Shown here piece after piece: positions 6,153 through 12,636 of a stretch of 12,636 nucleotides of DNA (its first letter is position 1; each line of letters opens with the position of its first letter). The translations under genes and the position numbers were made by a program. The notes beneath the pieces are model-generated. The model was not told where the DNA came from and ran no database searches. It worked only from the letters and a program-made list of their open reading frames with translations. Source of the stretch: Spirochaetaceae bacterium (lineage in GTDB: Bacteria; Spirochaetota; Spirochaetia; Treponematales; Breznakiellaceae); contig JAITHF010000232.1 in assembly GCA_031280115.1 (NCBI GenBank), positions 1 to 12,636 of the forward strand, read 5' to 3'.

Positions 6153-8105
6153 ATGATAAAAGAACTGTTTGAAAGTAATTTTCTCCAGTATGCGTCGTAT
6201 GTCATAAAAGACCGGGCTATCCCCGCGCTTGAGGACGGGCTTAAACCGGTGCAGAGGCGTATCCTCCATTCGCTCTTTGAAATGGATGACGGCAAATTCC
6301 ACAAAGTTGCCAATGTGGTGGGGCATTGCATGAAGTACCACCCCCACGGAGACGCCTCTATTGGATCGGCTTTGGTGGTGCTGGCAAACAAAGAGTTCTT
6401 TATTGAGAAACAGGGCAACTTTGGCAATATCTTCACCGGCGACAACGCTTCGGCGGCGCGCTATATCGAATGCCGGGCAAGCGCCCTTGCAAAAGACGTG
6501 TTTTATAACCCCAAACTAACGGTTACGGCCCCCTCGTATGACAGCCGCAGCAGGGAGCCTGTGTTCTTTCCCGCGAAGATCCCCGCGCTGCTCGTGATGG
6601 GCGCCGAAGGCATCGCCGTGGGTATGTCAACCAAGATACTGCCCCATAACATTATCGAAACCCTTGAGGCGGAGAAAGCCTGCCTCAAAGGGCAGCCGTT
6701 CACGCTGTTCCCTGATTTCCCCACAGGCGGCCTTGTTGATGTGTCGGAGTATAAGGACGGAAACGGCAGGGTCATTGCCCGGGCGAAACTTGACACCCAA
6801 GACCCGAAACGGATACTCATTCGGGAACTGCCCTTCGGGTCAACCACCGAAAGCCTTATCAGCAGCGTTGAAGCGGCGGCAAAGAGCGGGCGGATAAAGA
6901 TTCAGGGGATACAGGACTTTACCACAGAGCAGGTGGAAATCGAGATACGCCTCCCACGGGGGGTCTACGCGCAGGATATACTGGACAGCCTCTTTGCCTT
7001 TACCGAGTGCGAACAGGCGGTCTCGGTAAACCTGCTGGTCATCGACCAGAACCTTCCCAAGGTGATGACCGTTACCGAAGTTATCCAGCGCCATGCCCGG
7101 CAGCTTATTGAGATACTGACAAGGGAGCTTGAGCTCGAAAAAAATGAGCGGGAAGAGAAACTGCGCTTCCTCGTGCTGGAACAACTGTTTATTGACAAGC
7201 GGATCTATCAGTGTATCGAAACCATGAAGACCCGGGGGTCAATAGAAAAAGCCGTGATCAGCGCCTTCGCGCCGTACATGCAAGACTATGCCAAAGACAC
7301 CGGCGCAGACCGGGTGAAGCAGGAGGATGTAGAGCGGCTCCTGCGGATTCCCATACGCCGGCTTTCGCTCTATGACAGCGCGGCGTCCAAGAAAGAGGTC
7401 CGGGAGATAAGGGCCAGACTCAAAGAGATACACCGCCATCTGGGGAACATAACCGCCTGCGGAGTGGACTTTCTTGACCGCGTTATTGCCGCGGTCAAGG
7501 CCAGCGAGGACCTGGGGCGCGGGGCGCGGAAGACTCTGGTGGGAACCTTTGGGAAGATAACCGTAAAAGACGCGGTGAAAACAAAGCTGCCCCTGAAATA
7601 CGACGCGGAAACCGGCTATCTGGGAACCGGCGTACCCGGCGCCGTTGCGGCAGAGGTCTCGCCGTTTGACCGGATTCTTATCCTGAAGCGCAGCGGAACC
7701 TATAGCGTGGCGCCTGTAAGCGAGAAAATCTTTGTAGGGCCCAAGGCGTGGTGGATAGGCGTGGCAGACAAAGAGGCCCTGGGGGGCATCGTGTTTACCC
7801 TGCTCTACAAGGAAACGGACACCGGCTACCCTTGTATCAAGCGCTGCGTTATCGAGGGGTGGATTATAAACAGAGAGTACCCGCTGGTTCCTGCCGGCGC
7901 GGAAGTGCTGCACGTTGACACCAGAGGGGCGTTTTCTTTTACCGTGCTGTACCGGGGCCTTTTCCCAAGCGAGACCTTTCACGCCGAAGATTACCCGGTC
8001 CGCAGCCTCAAAGCCGGCGGCTGCCGGCTGGTTGAACAAGCCGCCGAGGGGCTGGCGGTGCTGGCTGTAGGAGCGCAGGGCGGGCCGGTAAAGCCGCGGG
8101 GATAA
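6153..8105 (+). CDS. parC: DNA topoisomerase IV subunit A (ParC-like type IIA topoisomerase)
   Basis: This is the DNA-breaking subunit that works with ParE to separate linked daughter chromosomes. The breakage-reunion domain runs from residue 1 to about 450: YVIKDRAIPALEDGLKPVQRRIL (17-38), KYHPHGD (61-67), QGNFGNIFTGD (87-97) and the catalytic Arg103-Tyr104 in AARYIECR. A basic and acidic coiled region lies near 315-345. The C-terminus (about 495-640) resembles ParC/GyrA beta-pinwheel blades but is short, and no GyrA-box (QRRGGKG) is seen, which favours ParC over GyrA. At 650 residues it is shorter than proteobacterial ParC (about 750). Positions equivalent to GyrA Ser83/Asp87 are Ala68 and Ser72. 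No strong Shine-Dalgarno precedes the ATG at 6153, but the N-terminus fits the family. parE is not in the window. Confidence 0.9.
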   Translation: MIKELFESNFLQYASYVIKDRAIPALEDGLKPVQRRILHSLFEMDDGKFHKVANVVGHCMKYHPHGDASIGSALVVLANKEFFIEKQGNFGNIFTGDNASAARYIECRASALAKDVFYNPKLTVTAPSYDSRSREPVFFPAKIPALLVMGAEGIAVGMSTKILPHNIIETLEAEKACLKGQPFTLFPDFPTGGLVDVSEYKDGNGRVIARAKLDTQDPKRILIRELPFGSTTESLISSVEAAAKSGRIKIQGIQDFTTEQVEIEIRLPRGVYAQDILDSLFAFTECEQAVSVNLLVIDQNLPKVMTVTEVIQRHARQLIEILTRELELEKNEREEKLRFLVLEQLFIDKRIYQCIETMKTRGSIEKAVISAFAPYMQDYAKDTGADRVKQEDVERLLRIPIRRLSLYDSAASKKEVREIRARLKEIHRHLGNITACGVDFLDRVIAAVKASEDLGRGARKTLVGTFGKITVKDAVKTKLPLKYDAETGYLGTGVPGAVAAEVSPFDRILILKRSGTYSVAPVSEKIFVGPKAWWIGVADKEALGGIVFTLLYKETDTGYPCIKRCVIEGWIINREYPLVPAGAEVLHVDTRGAFSFTVLYRGLFPSETFHAEDYPVRSLKAGGCRLVEQAAEGLAVLAVGAQGGPVKPRG

Positions 8106-8135
8106 GGCAAAAAAAGAGCAAAGAGGAGGAGCGCA

Positions 8136-10484
8136 ATGGAGGCGCGAGAAATAAAGGCGCGAGAGGCGGAGCATGAACGGCTGCACGACGAGTACGAAGA
8201 TATTTTTGATACCGCTTCAGGGATTTCTTTGGATGAACAGCAGGCTGTCCGCGCCGAGATACAGAGTATTGCCGAGCGCTGCCGGCATCTTCAGGTATCT
8301 TCAGGGGGGCATCCTAAAAAGCGGGGCGCCTTGTTTCCCGCGCTTGCAAACCTGTGCGCCCTGGGGCTGTTAGGGGGCGCCTTTTTTTTGTTTTTCCCGC
8401 TTTTCCTGCCGGGCCGCTCAGGGGAGCGTGCAGACTCGGCGTACCGCGCCGCCGCGCGGCTGGCGGCGAAGGCCCTGCATACCGAGACGCGGGACCTTAT
8501 CGGCGCCAAGGATCAAGAAATAGCCGGCCTTTCAGCGGAGATCGGGGCCGCTGACGAAGAACTGCGGAACCTGCGGCAGTCCCTAGACCAGAAGATACGG
8601 GATAAAGAGGCGGCGCTCAGGAGCGCGGCAAACCGGGACGCCGAGGCAGAGCAGGCGCGGCTCATTCACAGCGACCTTTCGAGCAACCGTATTATTGAGG
8701 AGATGCGGCGGTTCGAGGAGCAGAAAGAGGAGCGCCTTGCCGCGGAGCTTGCAGCGTACCGGGAACAGCTTGGCCGCGAAGCCGGAGATACAGAAACCAG
8801 CCTGCGCCGGCAGCAGGAAGCGCGCCTGCAAAAACAGGCCGCCTCTTACGGGGAGCGGGCGCGGCTCATAGAAAACGCGCGAATTAAAGAAGAAAACCTG
8901 TTGATGGAGTTTGGGGGGTTTGGGGAGACAGAAACGCCCGGGGCCGTGCCGGATGAGGCGCCGGGGAATCCGGTGCAGGAAGAACTTATGGCTATGGCCG
9001 GCGAACGGGAGCGGGCGCAGCGCATTGAGGAGGAACTCAGCGGGTTCTGCACGCTTTTGGCGGGGCATATCAAGGCAGGCAATCTGCAAAAGGCCGCAGA
9101 TACCCTGGCGCTTGCCCGAACATTTATCAACACCCCGTCATTCCAGCGCCTGCGATACCTAAACGAGCGGCGGGGATTTTATCTCTCGGTCCTTGACGGG
9201 TTTTCGGCGCTGGCGGATGACCGCCTCCGGGGAACGGCGCCTGCGCCGCCGGTTTCCCCTGATCAGACCGGGCAGGAGGCGCTGGAACAGCAGTACGCCC
9301 GTATTATCACCGAGATGAAAGCCCAATACGCGGAGCTGGAACAGGCGGCCAATGAGAAGGACGCGGCTATCGCGGCGCTTGAAGCCCAGAGCCGCCGGGC
9401 TTCTTCAAACGCCGGAGGCCCGGCGGATCAGGAACTCAAGCAGGCCGTAAACGCCCTCAAAATGCAGAACGCCAGCCTCCAGCAGGCCGTCAATACGAGA
9501 GACGCAACCATAAACACCCTGCGCGCCCAGGTTTCAAATGCTCCTGTGCAAAGCGGAAACTCCCGCGATATAAACGCCCTCCAAACCCAGAACGCCAGCC
9601 TCCAGCAGGCCGTCAATACGAGAGACGCAGCCATAAACACCCTGCGCGCCCAAAATACCAGCCTCCAGCAAGCCGCGGGCGCCTATGAAAACCGGATAAA
9701 AGAACTGCGAAGCCAGACAGAGACCTTGCAGCAGAGCATCGTAAATCGAGAAAGCGCCCTGAGCGCCCTGCGTTCCCAGAATTCGAACCTCCAGCAGTCC
9801 CTCAACGCCAGAGACGCGGTTATCGCGGAACTGCGGAGCCAGAGCGCCGCTTCCCAGCAAACCGTAAGCTCCCGTGATTCGGCGATGAACACCCTGCGCT
9901 CCCAGAATGCAAGCCTCCTTCAGACCGTAAGTTCCCATGAGAACACGATTAAGGACTTGCGCTCCCAGACGGAGAGCCTCCAGCAAGCCGCGGCGAATCG
10001 GGATACAACTATCAATGCCCTGCGTTCCCAGAATTCGAACCTCCAGCAGTCCCTCAACGCCAGAGACGCGGCTATCGCGGAACTGCGGAGCCAGAGCGCC
10101 GCTTCCCAGCAGGCCGTAAGCTCCCATGATTCGGCGATAAGCGCCCTGCGTACCCAAAACGCCAATTTGAGCCAGAGCCTGTCCGCGCTGGAAGCGGACA
10201 ACAGCAGCCTGCGGGCGCAGACCGGCAGCCTCCAGCAGATTATCGCCGGTCAGGACAGCGCCATAAACGACCTGCGGGGGCAGAATATAGGATTACAGCA
10301 GAGCCTTGCCAGCAGGGACAGCGCCATAAACAGCCTGCGGGGGCAGAACATGGGATTACAGCAGAGCCTTACCAGCAAGGACAGCGCCATAAACGACCTG
10401 CGGAACCAGAATACCGCGCTCAATCAAACCGTGGAACAGCTCCGCCAGACCAACGAGGCGCTGAGGCGGATTCGGGGAAATTAA
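8136..10484 (+). CDS. Membrane-anchored long coiled-coil protein with 21-residue repeats
   Basis: I do not recognise a named family. A charged cytoplasmic N-terminus (about 1-60) ends in KKR and is followed by one hydrophobic helix at about 65-91 (LANLCALGLLGGAFFLFFPLFL). Positive-inside charge places the rest outside the inner membrane. Residues 105-285 are charged coiled coil (IAGLSAEIGAADEELRNLRQ, RIIEEMRRFEEQKEERLAAELAAYREQL). About 288-360 is a less repetitive helical region, perhaps globular. From about 433 to the end the chain is built of 21-residue units (three heptads) of the type VSSRDSAMNTLRSQNASLLQT. The start at 8136 has an excellent GAGGAGGA at 8123-8130. It follows parC by 30 nt and is probably co-transcribed. 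A structural or envelope-spanning scaffold role is a guess. Similarity to SMC or myosin-like proteins in searches would be compositional. Confidence 0.85.
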   Translation: MEAREIKAREAEHERLHDEYEDIFDTASGISLDEQQAVRAEIQSIAERCRHLQVSSGGHPKKRGALFPALANLCALGLLGGAFFLFFPLFLPGRSGERADSAYRAAARLAAKALHTETRDLIGAKDQEIAGLSAEIGAADEELRNLRQSLDQKIRDKEAALRSAANRDAEAEQARLIHSDLSSNRIIEEMRRFEEQKEERLAAELAAYREQLGREAGDTETSLRRQQEARLQKQAASYGERARLIENARIKEENLLMEFGGFGETETPGAVPDEAPGNPVQEELMAMAGERERAQRIEEELSGFCTLLAGHIKAGNLQKAADTLALARTFINTPSFQRLRYLNERRGFYLSVLDGFSALADDRLRGTAPAPPVSPDQTGQEALEQQYARIITEMKAQYAELEQAANEKDAAIAALEAQSRRASSNAGGPADQELKQAVNALKMQNASLQQAVNTRDATINTLRAQVSNAPVQSGNSRDINALQTQNASLQQAVNTRDAAINTLRAQNTSLQQAAGAYENRIKELRSQTETLQQSIVNRESALSALRSQNSNLQQSLNARDAVIAELRSQSAASQQTVSSRDSAMNTLRSQNASLLQTVSSHENTIKDLRSQTESLQQAAANRDTTINALRSQNSNLQQSLNARDAAIAELRSQSAASQQAVSSHDSAISALRTQNANLSQSLSALEADNSSLRAQTGSLQQIIAGQDSAINDLRGQNIGLQQSLASRDSAINSLRGQNMGLQQSLTSKDSAINDLRNQNTALNQTVEQLRQTNEALRRIRGN
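9432..10470 (+). repeat. 63-bp coding repeats in the coiled-coil gene
   Basis: The 21-residue protein period appears in DNA as 63-bp repeats. Stretches beginning at 9771 and 10023 are nearly identical for over 120 bp and lie 252 bp apart, exactly four units. A 63-bp near-identical pair starts at 9468 and 9591 (123 bp apart, two units minus one codon). Three near-identical copies occupy about 10249-10440. This pattern implies recent duplication by slippage or recombination. Because the unit is three heptads, adding or losing units preserves frame and coiled-coil register. Confidence 0.93.
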
Positions 10485-11419
10485 GAAAAAAGCGCGGAAC
10501 CGGCGTTTTCCCCAAAGAGCGCGGCTATACAGGCGCGGAAACGGGGGGGAAGGGGCGCGCTGACGCGGCAGCAGGCGCCGTCTTTGTCAGGAAACGGGAA
10601 CGCCAGAGACTCCGCGTGGAGGAGCAGCCCGCCTTGGAGAAAGCTGCCGCCGTATTTCCGGTCCCCTGCAAGGGGGCAGCCGAGAAAGGCGGCGTGGGCT
10701 CTGATTTGATGGGTCTTTCCGGCGCTGATTTCGGCCATGGCAAGAGAATACCCGCTCCGGCGGCAAAGGGGGGCAAAGCGGGTTTCCGCAGGCTGCCCCT
10801 CAGGGGAGGCATAGGTTTTGCGGGCCTCCCGGTCCCGCGCAAGCGGTTCGGCGCAGCGGACGGGCGCGGCCAATTCTCCGTCAAGAACCGCCAGGTATTG
10901 TTTTTGTATCCGCCCCTCCCGCATGAGGGCGCTGAACGCGCAGGCTCCTTCGAGGCTGGCGGAGAACGCGATGACGCCGCTTGTGGGCCTGTCAAGGCGG
11001 TGCAGGGGGCCGGGCTTGAACGAAAGGGAGCGGCCAAGCCGCCCCGCAAGGTACTGCTGCACCAGCGTATCAAGGCTGTGCGCGCCGTGTACGGGAATAC
11101 CGGCGGGTTTATTGATAAAGATGAGGCCCCTCCCTTCCCAAAGCACCGGGAGGCTTACAGGAGGGGCTGCTTTCTTACGCGCCGGCGATGGTTCAGCAAG
11201 GCCCGCCGGCACAGAAATCACCGCGCCTGCGTACAGGCGGAGGTCCGGGCCGGCTGCCTTGCCGTCCACGGTGATAACCCCTTTCCGCAGGAGCCGGTGT
11301 ATCCGCGAAAGGGGCGCCTCCGGCAGGGCTTTACGCAGTATCCGGTCAAGCCGCCTCCCCTGATCGTCAGAAGCCGCGGTGAGATCGCGCTTTTTGCCTT
11401 GTTTCATGGGCATATACAT
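10481..11419 (-). CDS. RluA-family pseudouridine synthase with S4 domain
   Basis: It isomerises uridine to pseudouridine in rRNA or tRNA. An S4 RNA-binding domain (about 20-72, RLDRILRK and IHRLLRKGVITVDGK) precedes the catalytic domain. The catalytic Asp143 lies in the signature HRLDRPTSG. Other family motifs are LIFINKPAGIPVHG, KQYLAVLDG and GKTHQIRAHAAFLGCPLAGDRKYGG. The S4 domain places it nearer RluC/RluD than RluA, but the target uridines cannot be told from sequence. Three ATGs lie at the start (residues 1, 3 and 5), none with a clear Shine-Dalgarno; the third, MKQGKKR, is as likely as the first. Its stop overlaps that of the coiled-coil gene by sharing TTAA at 10481-10484. It is the only recognised gene on this strand. 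Confidence 0.93.
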   Translation of the reverse strand: MYMPMKQGKKRDLTAASDDQGRRLDRILRKALPEAPLSRIHRLLRKGVITVDGKAAGPDLRLYAGAVISVPAGLAEPSPARKKAAPPVSLPVLWEGRGLIFINKPAGIPVHGAHSLDTLVQQYLAGRLGRSLSFKPGPLHRLDRPTSGVIAFSASLEGACAFSALMREGRIQKQYLAVLDGELAAPVRCAEPLARDREARKTYASPEGQPAETRFAPLCRRSGYSLAMAEISAGKTHQIRAHAAFLGCPLAGDRKYGGSFLQGGLLLHAESLAFPFPDKDGACCRVSAPLPPRFRACIAALFGENAGSALFS

Positions 11420-11512
11420 CCAAGATACGCTATGGACTCGCTTTTGAATAGTGGGTTAGACTCACGCCCAAGGGGCCGCCGGCGGTTCTCTGTTTTGGCA
11501 CAAGGAGCGGGT
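11420..11512. other. Divergent intergenic region between rluA-type gene and LRR gene
   Basis: These 93 bp must hold the start signals of both divergent genes. I see TTGAAT at 11444-11449 on the + strand but no matching -10 box at the right distance, and nothing convincing on the - strand. No operator-like palindrome stands out. Confidence 0.4.
11502..11507 (+). promoter_or_regulatory. Ribosome binding site fixing the LRR gene start
   Basis: AAGGAG lies 5 nt before the ATG at 11513. The reading frame stays open far upstream, but that part is antisense to the pseudouridine synthase, so this site decides the true start. Confidence 0.85.
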
Positions 11513-12181
11513 ATGAAAAATGGGGTTTACGCCTTCAAGGGATTTGAGTTTGAGGCGGTTCGGGGGCGGGGGATAACGATTAAGAACTACACCGGCGAAG
11601 CGGAACGGCTGGTCATCCCTGAGAAAATTAACGGCGTGCTGGTAACGGCTATCGGGAAGCGGGCGTTTTTTAAGCGGGAACATCTGACCGGCATTGAGAT
11701 ACCTTCCACCATAACCGTTATCGGGGACTGGGCCTTTGCCGAATGCCGGGGGCTGACCGGCGCTGCTATCCCCACTTCGGTAACGGTTATTGGGGAAGCG
11801 GCGTTTGCCTGGTGCGGGAGCCTGAGCCGGGTTGCCATCCCCTACTCGGTCGCGGCTATTGGAAAATGGGCTTTCGCGTGGTGCGCCAAATTGATAAGCG
11901 TGGTTATCCCCACCTCTATTACGGTTATTGAGGAGGGCGCGTTCAGCGCCTGCGGGAGCCTTGCCCGTGTTGCCATCCCTGCTTCGGTAACGGCCATTGG
12001 GAGCAGGGCTTTTGCGGGCTGTATGAATATCACCAGCCTTGACATTCCCGTTTCGGTCGCGGCCATTGGGGAAAAAGCTTTTTGGGGGTGCTGGAACCTG
12101 ACCAGCGTACATCTTTCCCGCAAGACCGAAGTGGGCCACGAAGCGTTTCCCCGGGGGGTGCGCCGCACCTACAACGACTAA
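11513..12181 (+). CDS. BspA/TpLRR-type leucine-rich repeat protein (LRR_5)
   Basis: The 222-residue protein is almost wholly leucine-rich repeats of the BspA or Treponema pallidum LRR type, which usually mediate protein binding, often at cell surfaces. A short N-terminal cap (1-43, with IKNYTGEAERLVIPEKI) is followed by seven 23-residue units at 44-66, 67-89, 90-112, 113-135, 136-158, 159-181 and 182-204. Their pattern is V.AIG..AF..C..L..V.IP.S; a partial unit, TEVGHEAF, ends the array. There is no signal peptide, transmembrane helix or lipobox, so the product appears cytoplasmic unless exported by another route. The in-frame ORF extends back to 10616, but that extension is antisense shadow. 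The start at 11513 has a good RBS. The stop merges into a palindrome (12181-12195). Ligand unknown. Confidence 0.9.
   Translation: MKNGVYAFKGFEFEAVRGRGITIKNYTGEAERLVIPEKINGVLVTAIGKRAFFKREHLTGIEIPSTITVIGDWAFAECRGLTGAAIPTSVTVIGEAAFAWCGSLSRVAIPYSVAAIGKWAFAWCAKLISVVIPTSITVIEEGAFSACGSLARVAIPASVTAIGSRAFAGCMNITSLDIPVSVAAIGEKAFWGCWNLTSVHLSRKTEVGHEAFPRGVRRTYND
11642..12124 (+). repeat. 69-bp coding repeats of the LRR protein
   Basis: Seven 69-bp units encode the 23-residue leucine-rich repeats. DNA similarity is visible, especially in the IP.SV..IG segments (for example GTTGCCATCCC at 11830 and 11968), but is lower than in the coiled-coil gene, so these units look older. Confidence 0.8.
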
Positions 12182-12195
12182 CAGCCGAAGGCTGT
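12181..12195. terminator. Palindrome overlapping the LRR gene stop, possible terminator
   Basis: ACAGCC-GAA-GGCTGT is a perfect 6-bp stem with a 3-nt loop, starting at the last base of the LRR stop codon and followed only by TTTCAC. A second hairpin (CCCCC-TGC-GGGGG, 12200-12212) follows at once. The tandem hairpins could end the LRR message, but both belong to the repeat vocabulary of the flanks. Confidence 0.4.
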
Positions 12196-12199
12196 TTCA

Positions 12200-12425
12200 C
12201 CCCCTGCGGGGGGTTCAGGTGCTTCTCGCGGTGAGCGGGTCTGCAATGTTAGTCACAACCCAGAAGCGGCGCCTCACCGCGCTTCGAGGGCGTATGGGCG
12301 CGATGCAGGAAGCCCCCATAGGGGGATTCACGTGCTTCTCGCGGCGGGAGGGTTTGCACGTTTAGTCACAACCCAGAAGCGGCGCCTCAGCGGGATTCGA
12401 TGGCGCACTTGCTCAAAGCACGTTG
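12200..12425 (-). repeat. 113-bp tandem duplication beside the right arm
   Basis: Two copies, 12200-12312 and 12313-12425, are offset by exactly 113 bp. Shared blocks include GCTTCTCGCGG (12221 and 12334), AGTCACAACCC (12251 and 12364) and CAGAAGCGGCGCCTCA (12261 and 12374). Each copy starts with a CCCCC-nnn-GGGGG hairpin (12200-12212, 12313-12325). The left arm has a single copy of this module (about 335-448). Its GCTTCCTGC... block (335-359) matches the reverse complement of 12289-12313 with three mismatches, so the left module is closer there to the 12200-12312 copy. Confidence 0.9.
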
Positions 12426-12598
12426 CGCTAGTGGGGGGGTTTGGGGGCAGCCTCCGGCTGTTTCAGCAATCGTCGTTTGCGCTATGAGCCGCAAACCATG
12501 AAGCACATATAAAAAAGCCCCCAAATTCTTCCCAAAGAGGCGCGAAAGCGCCGATAATTCGTTATAACACAATGAGTTATGCGGGGACAGGATAGTTT
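12313..12598 (-). repeat. Right arm of the long imperfect inverted repeat
   Basis: This is the reverse complement of 165-448, with conserved order and spacing and similar length (286 and 284 bp). The outermost 16 nt (12583-12598, GGGGACAGGATAGTTT) are identical to the left copy. No gene is seen in 12182-12636 apart from the possible coding tail at the edge. Confidence 0.93.
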
Positions 12599-12636
12599 TT
12601 CTTGACTACAAGAAACTTTTTCTTGACTACAAAATA
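12577..12636 (-). other. Possible C-terminal coding tail with heptapeptide repeats (right edge)
   Basis: Read inward on the - strand, the frame is open from the edge to TAA (complement of 12577-12579): YFVVKKK-FLVVKKN-YPVPA-stop. The last five residues and the stop position match the left edge reading (NYPVPR-stop) in the same frame relative to the repeat. Only 19 residues lie in the window, so coding status is undecided. Confidence 0.25.
12595..12636. repeat. Start of a second tandem array with 21-bp period, open at the right edge
   Basis: CTTGACTAC occurs at 12601 and 12622, exactly 21 bp apart, each preceded by TTTTT. The sequence differs from the left array, but the period is the same and it begins directly after the same GGATAGTTT edge of the inverted repeat. 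Two units are visible and more may lie beyond the window. Confidence 0.8.

Noticed and set aside
6153..8105. Calling this gene gyrA
   Set aside because: The GyrA-box is absent, the protein is short at 650 residues, and the GNIFTGD...RYIECR form fits ParC better.
7239..8186. Antisense ORF (315 codons, - strand) over parC
   Set aside because: It overlaps the conserved ParC frame and shows no domain pattern.
10616..11512. N-terminal extension of the LRR protein
   Set aside because: The frame is open, but it is antisense to the RluA-family catalytic domain, and a good RBS marks the start at 11513.
1..12636. tRNA or rRNA genes
   Set aside because: I saw no cloverleaf-like sequence or conserved rRNA segment on either strand. 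A dedicated covariance search was not possible.

Overview
The window is GC-rich chromosomal DNA carrying ordinary housekeeping genes, framed at both edges by repeat DNA. Several features fit a spirochaete of the Treponema lineage: a ParC of the GNIFTGD...RYIECR type, a cytoplasmic BspA/TpLRR leucine-rich protein, a GerMN membrane protein, a membrane-anchored giant coiled coil, and TTG/GTG starts. This placement is inference from family resemblance. No marker in the window settles it.

Layout, left to right. Positions 1-168 hold eight tandem 21-bp units cut by the window edge, then comes a ~284-bp repeat (165-448). A co-directional run on the + strand follows: a long-form alanyl-tRNA editing protein (487-1683), a membrane-anchored GerMN protein (1702-2523), purM (2567-3658), purN (3651-4310), purH (4440-6080), topoisomerase IV subunit A parC (6153-8105) and a 782-residue membrane-anchored coiled-coil protein (8136-10484). 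Gaps are short and no convincing terminator interrupts them, so one long transcript is possible. An RluA-family pseudouridine synthase lies on the - strand (10481-11419), tail-to-tail with the coiled-coil gene. It is divergent from a small leucine-rich-repeat protein (11513-12181). Positions 12182-12636 are repeat DNA again: a 113-bp tandem duplication, an inverted copy of the left repeat (12313-12598) and the start of a second 21-bp-period array.

How the genes fit together. PurM, PurN and PurH catalyse steps 5, 3 and 9-10 of de novo purine synthesis; the other pur genes are not here. AlaX and the RluA enzyme act on tRNA quality and RNA modification, and ParC with an unlinked ParE would decatenate chromosomes. 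The GerMN and coiled-coil proteins look like envelope proteins of unknown role.

The most unusual feature is the frame. Two ~285-bp copies of one repeat stand in inverted orientation about 11.9 kb apart. Each passes outward, at the same point, into a tandem array of the same 21-bp period but different sequence. In one reading frame both arrays run inward as heptapeptide repeats ending in NYPVPx-stop. Other notable points are a G-quadruplex-capable purine tract between purN and purH, a proline/serine tail on PurN, Ala/Ser at the ParC positions usually linked to quinolone binding, and 63-bp coding repeats in the coiled-coil gene.
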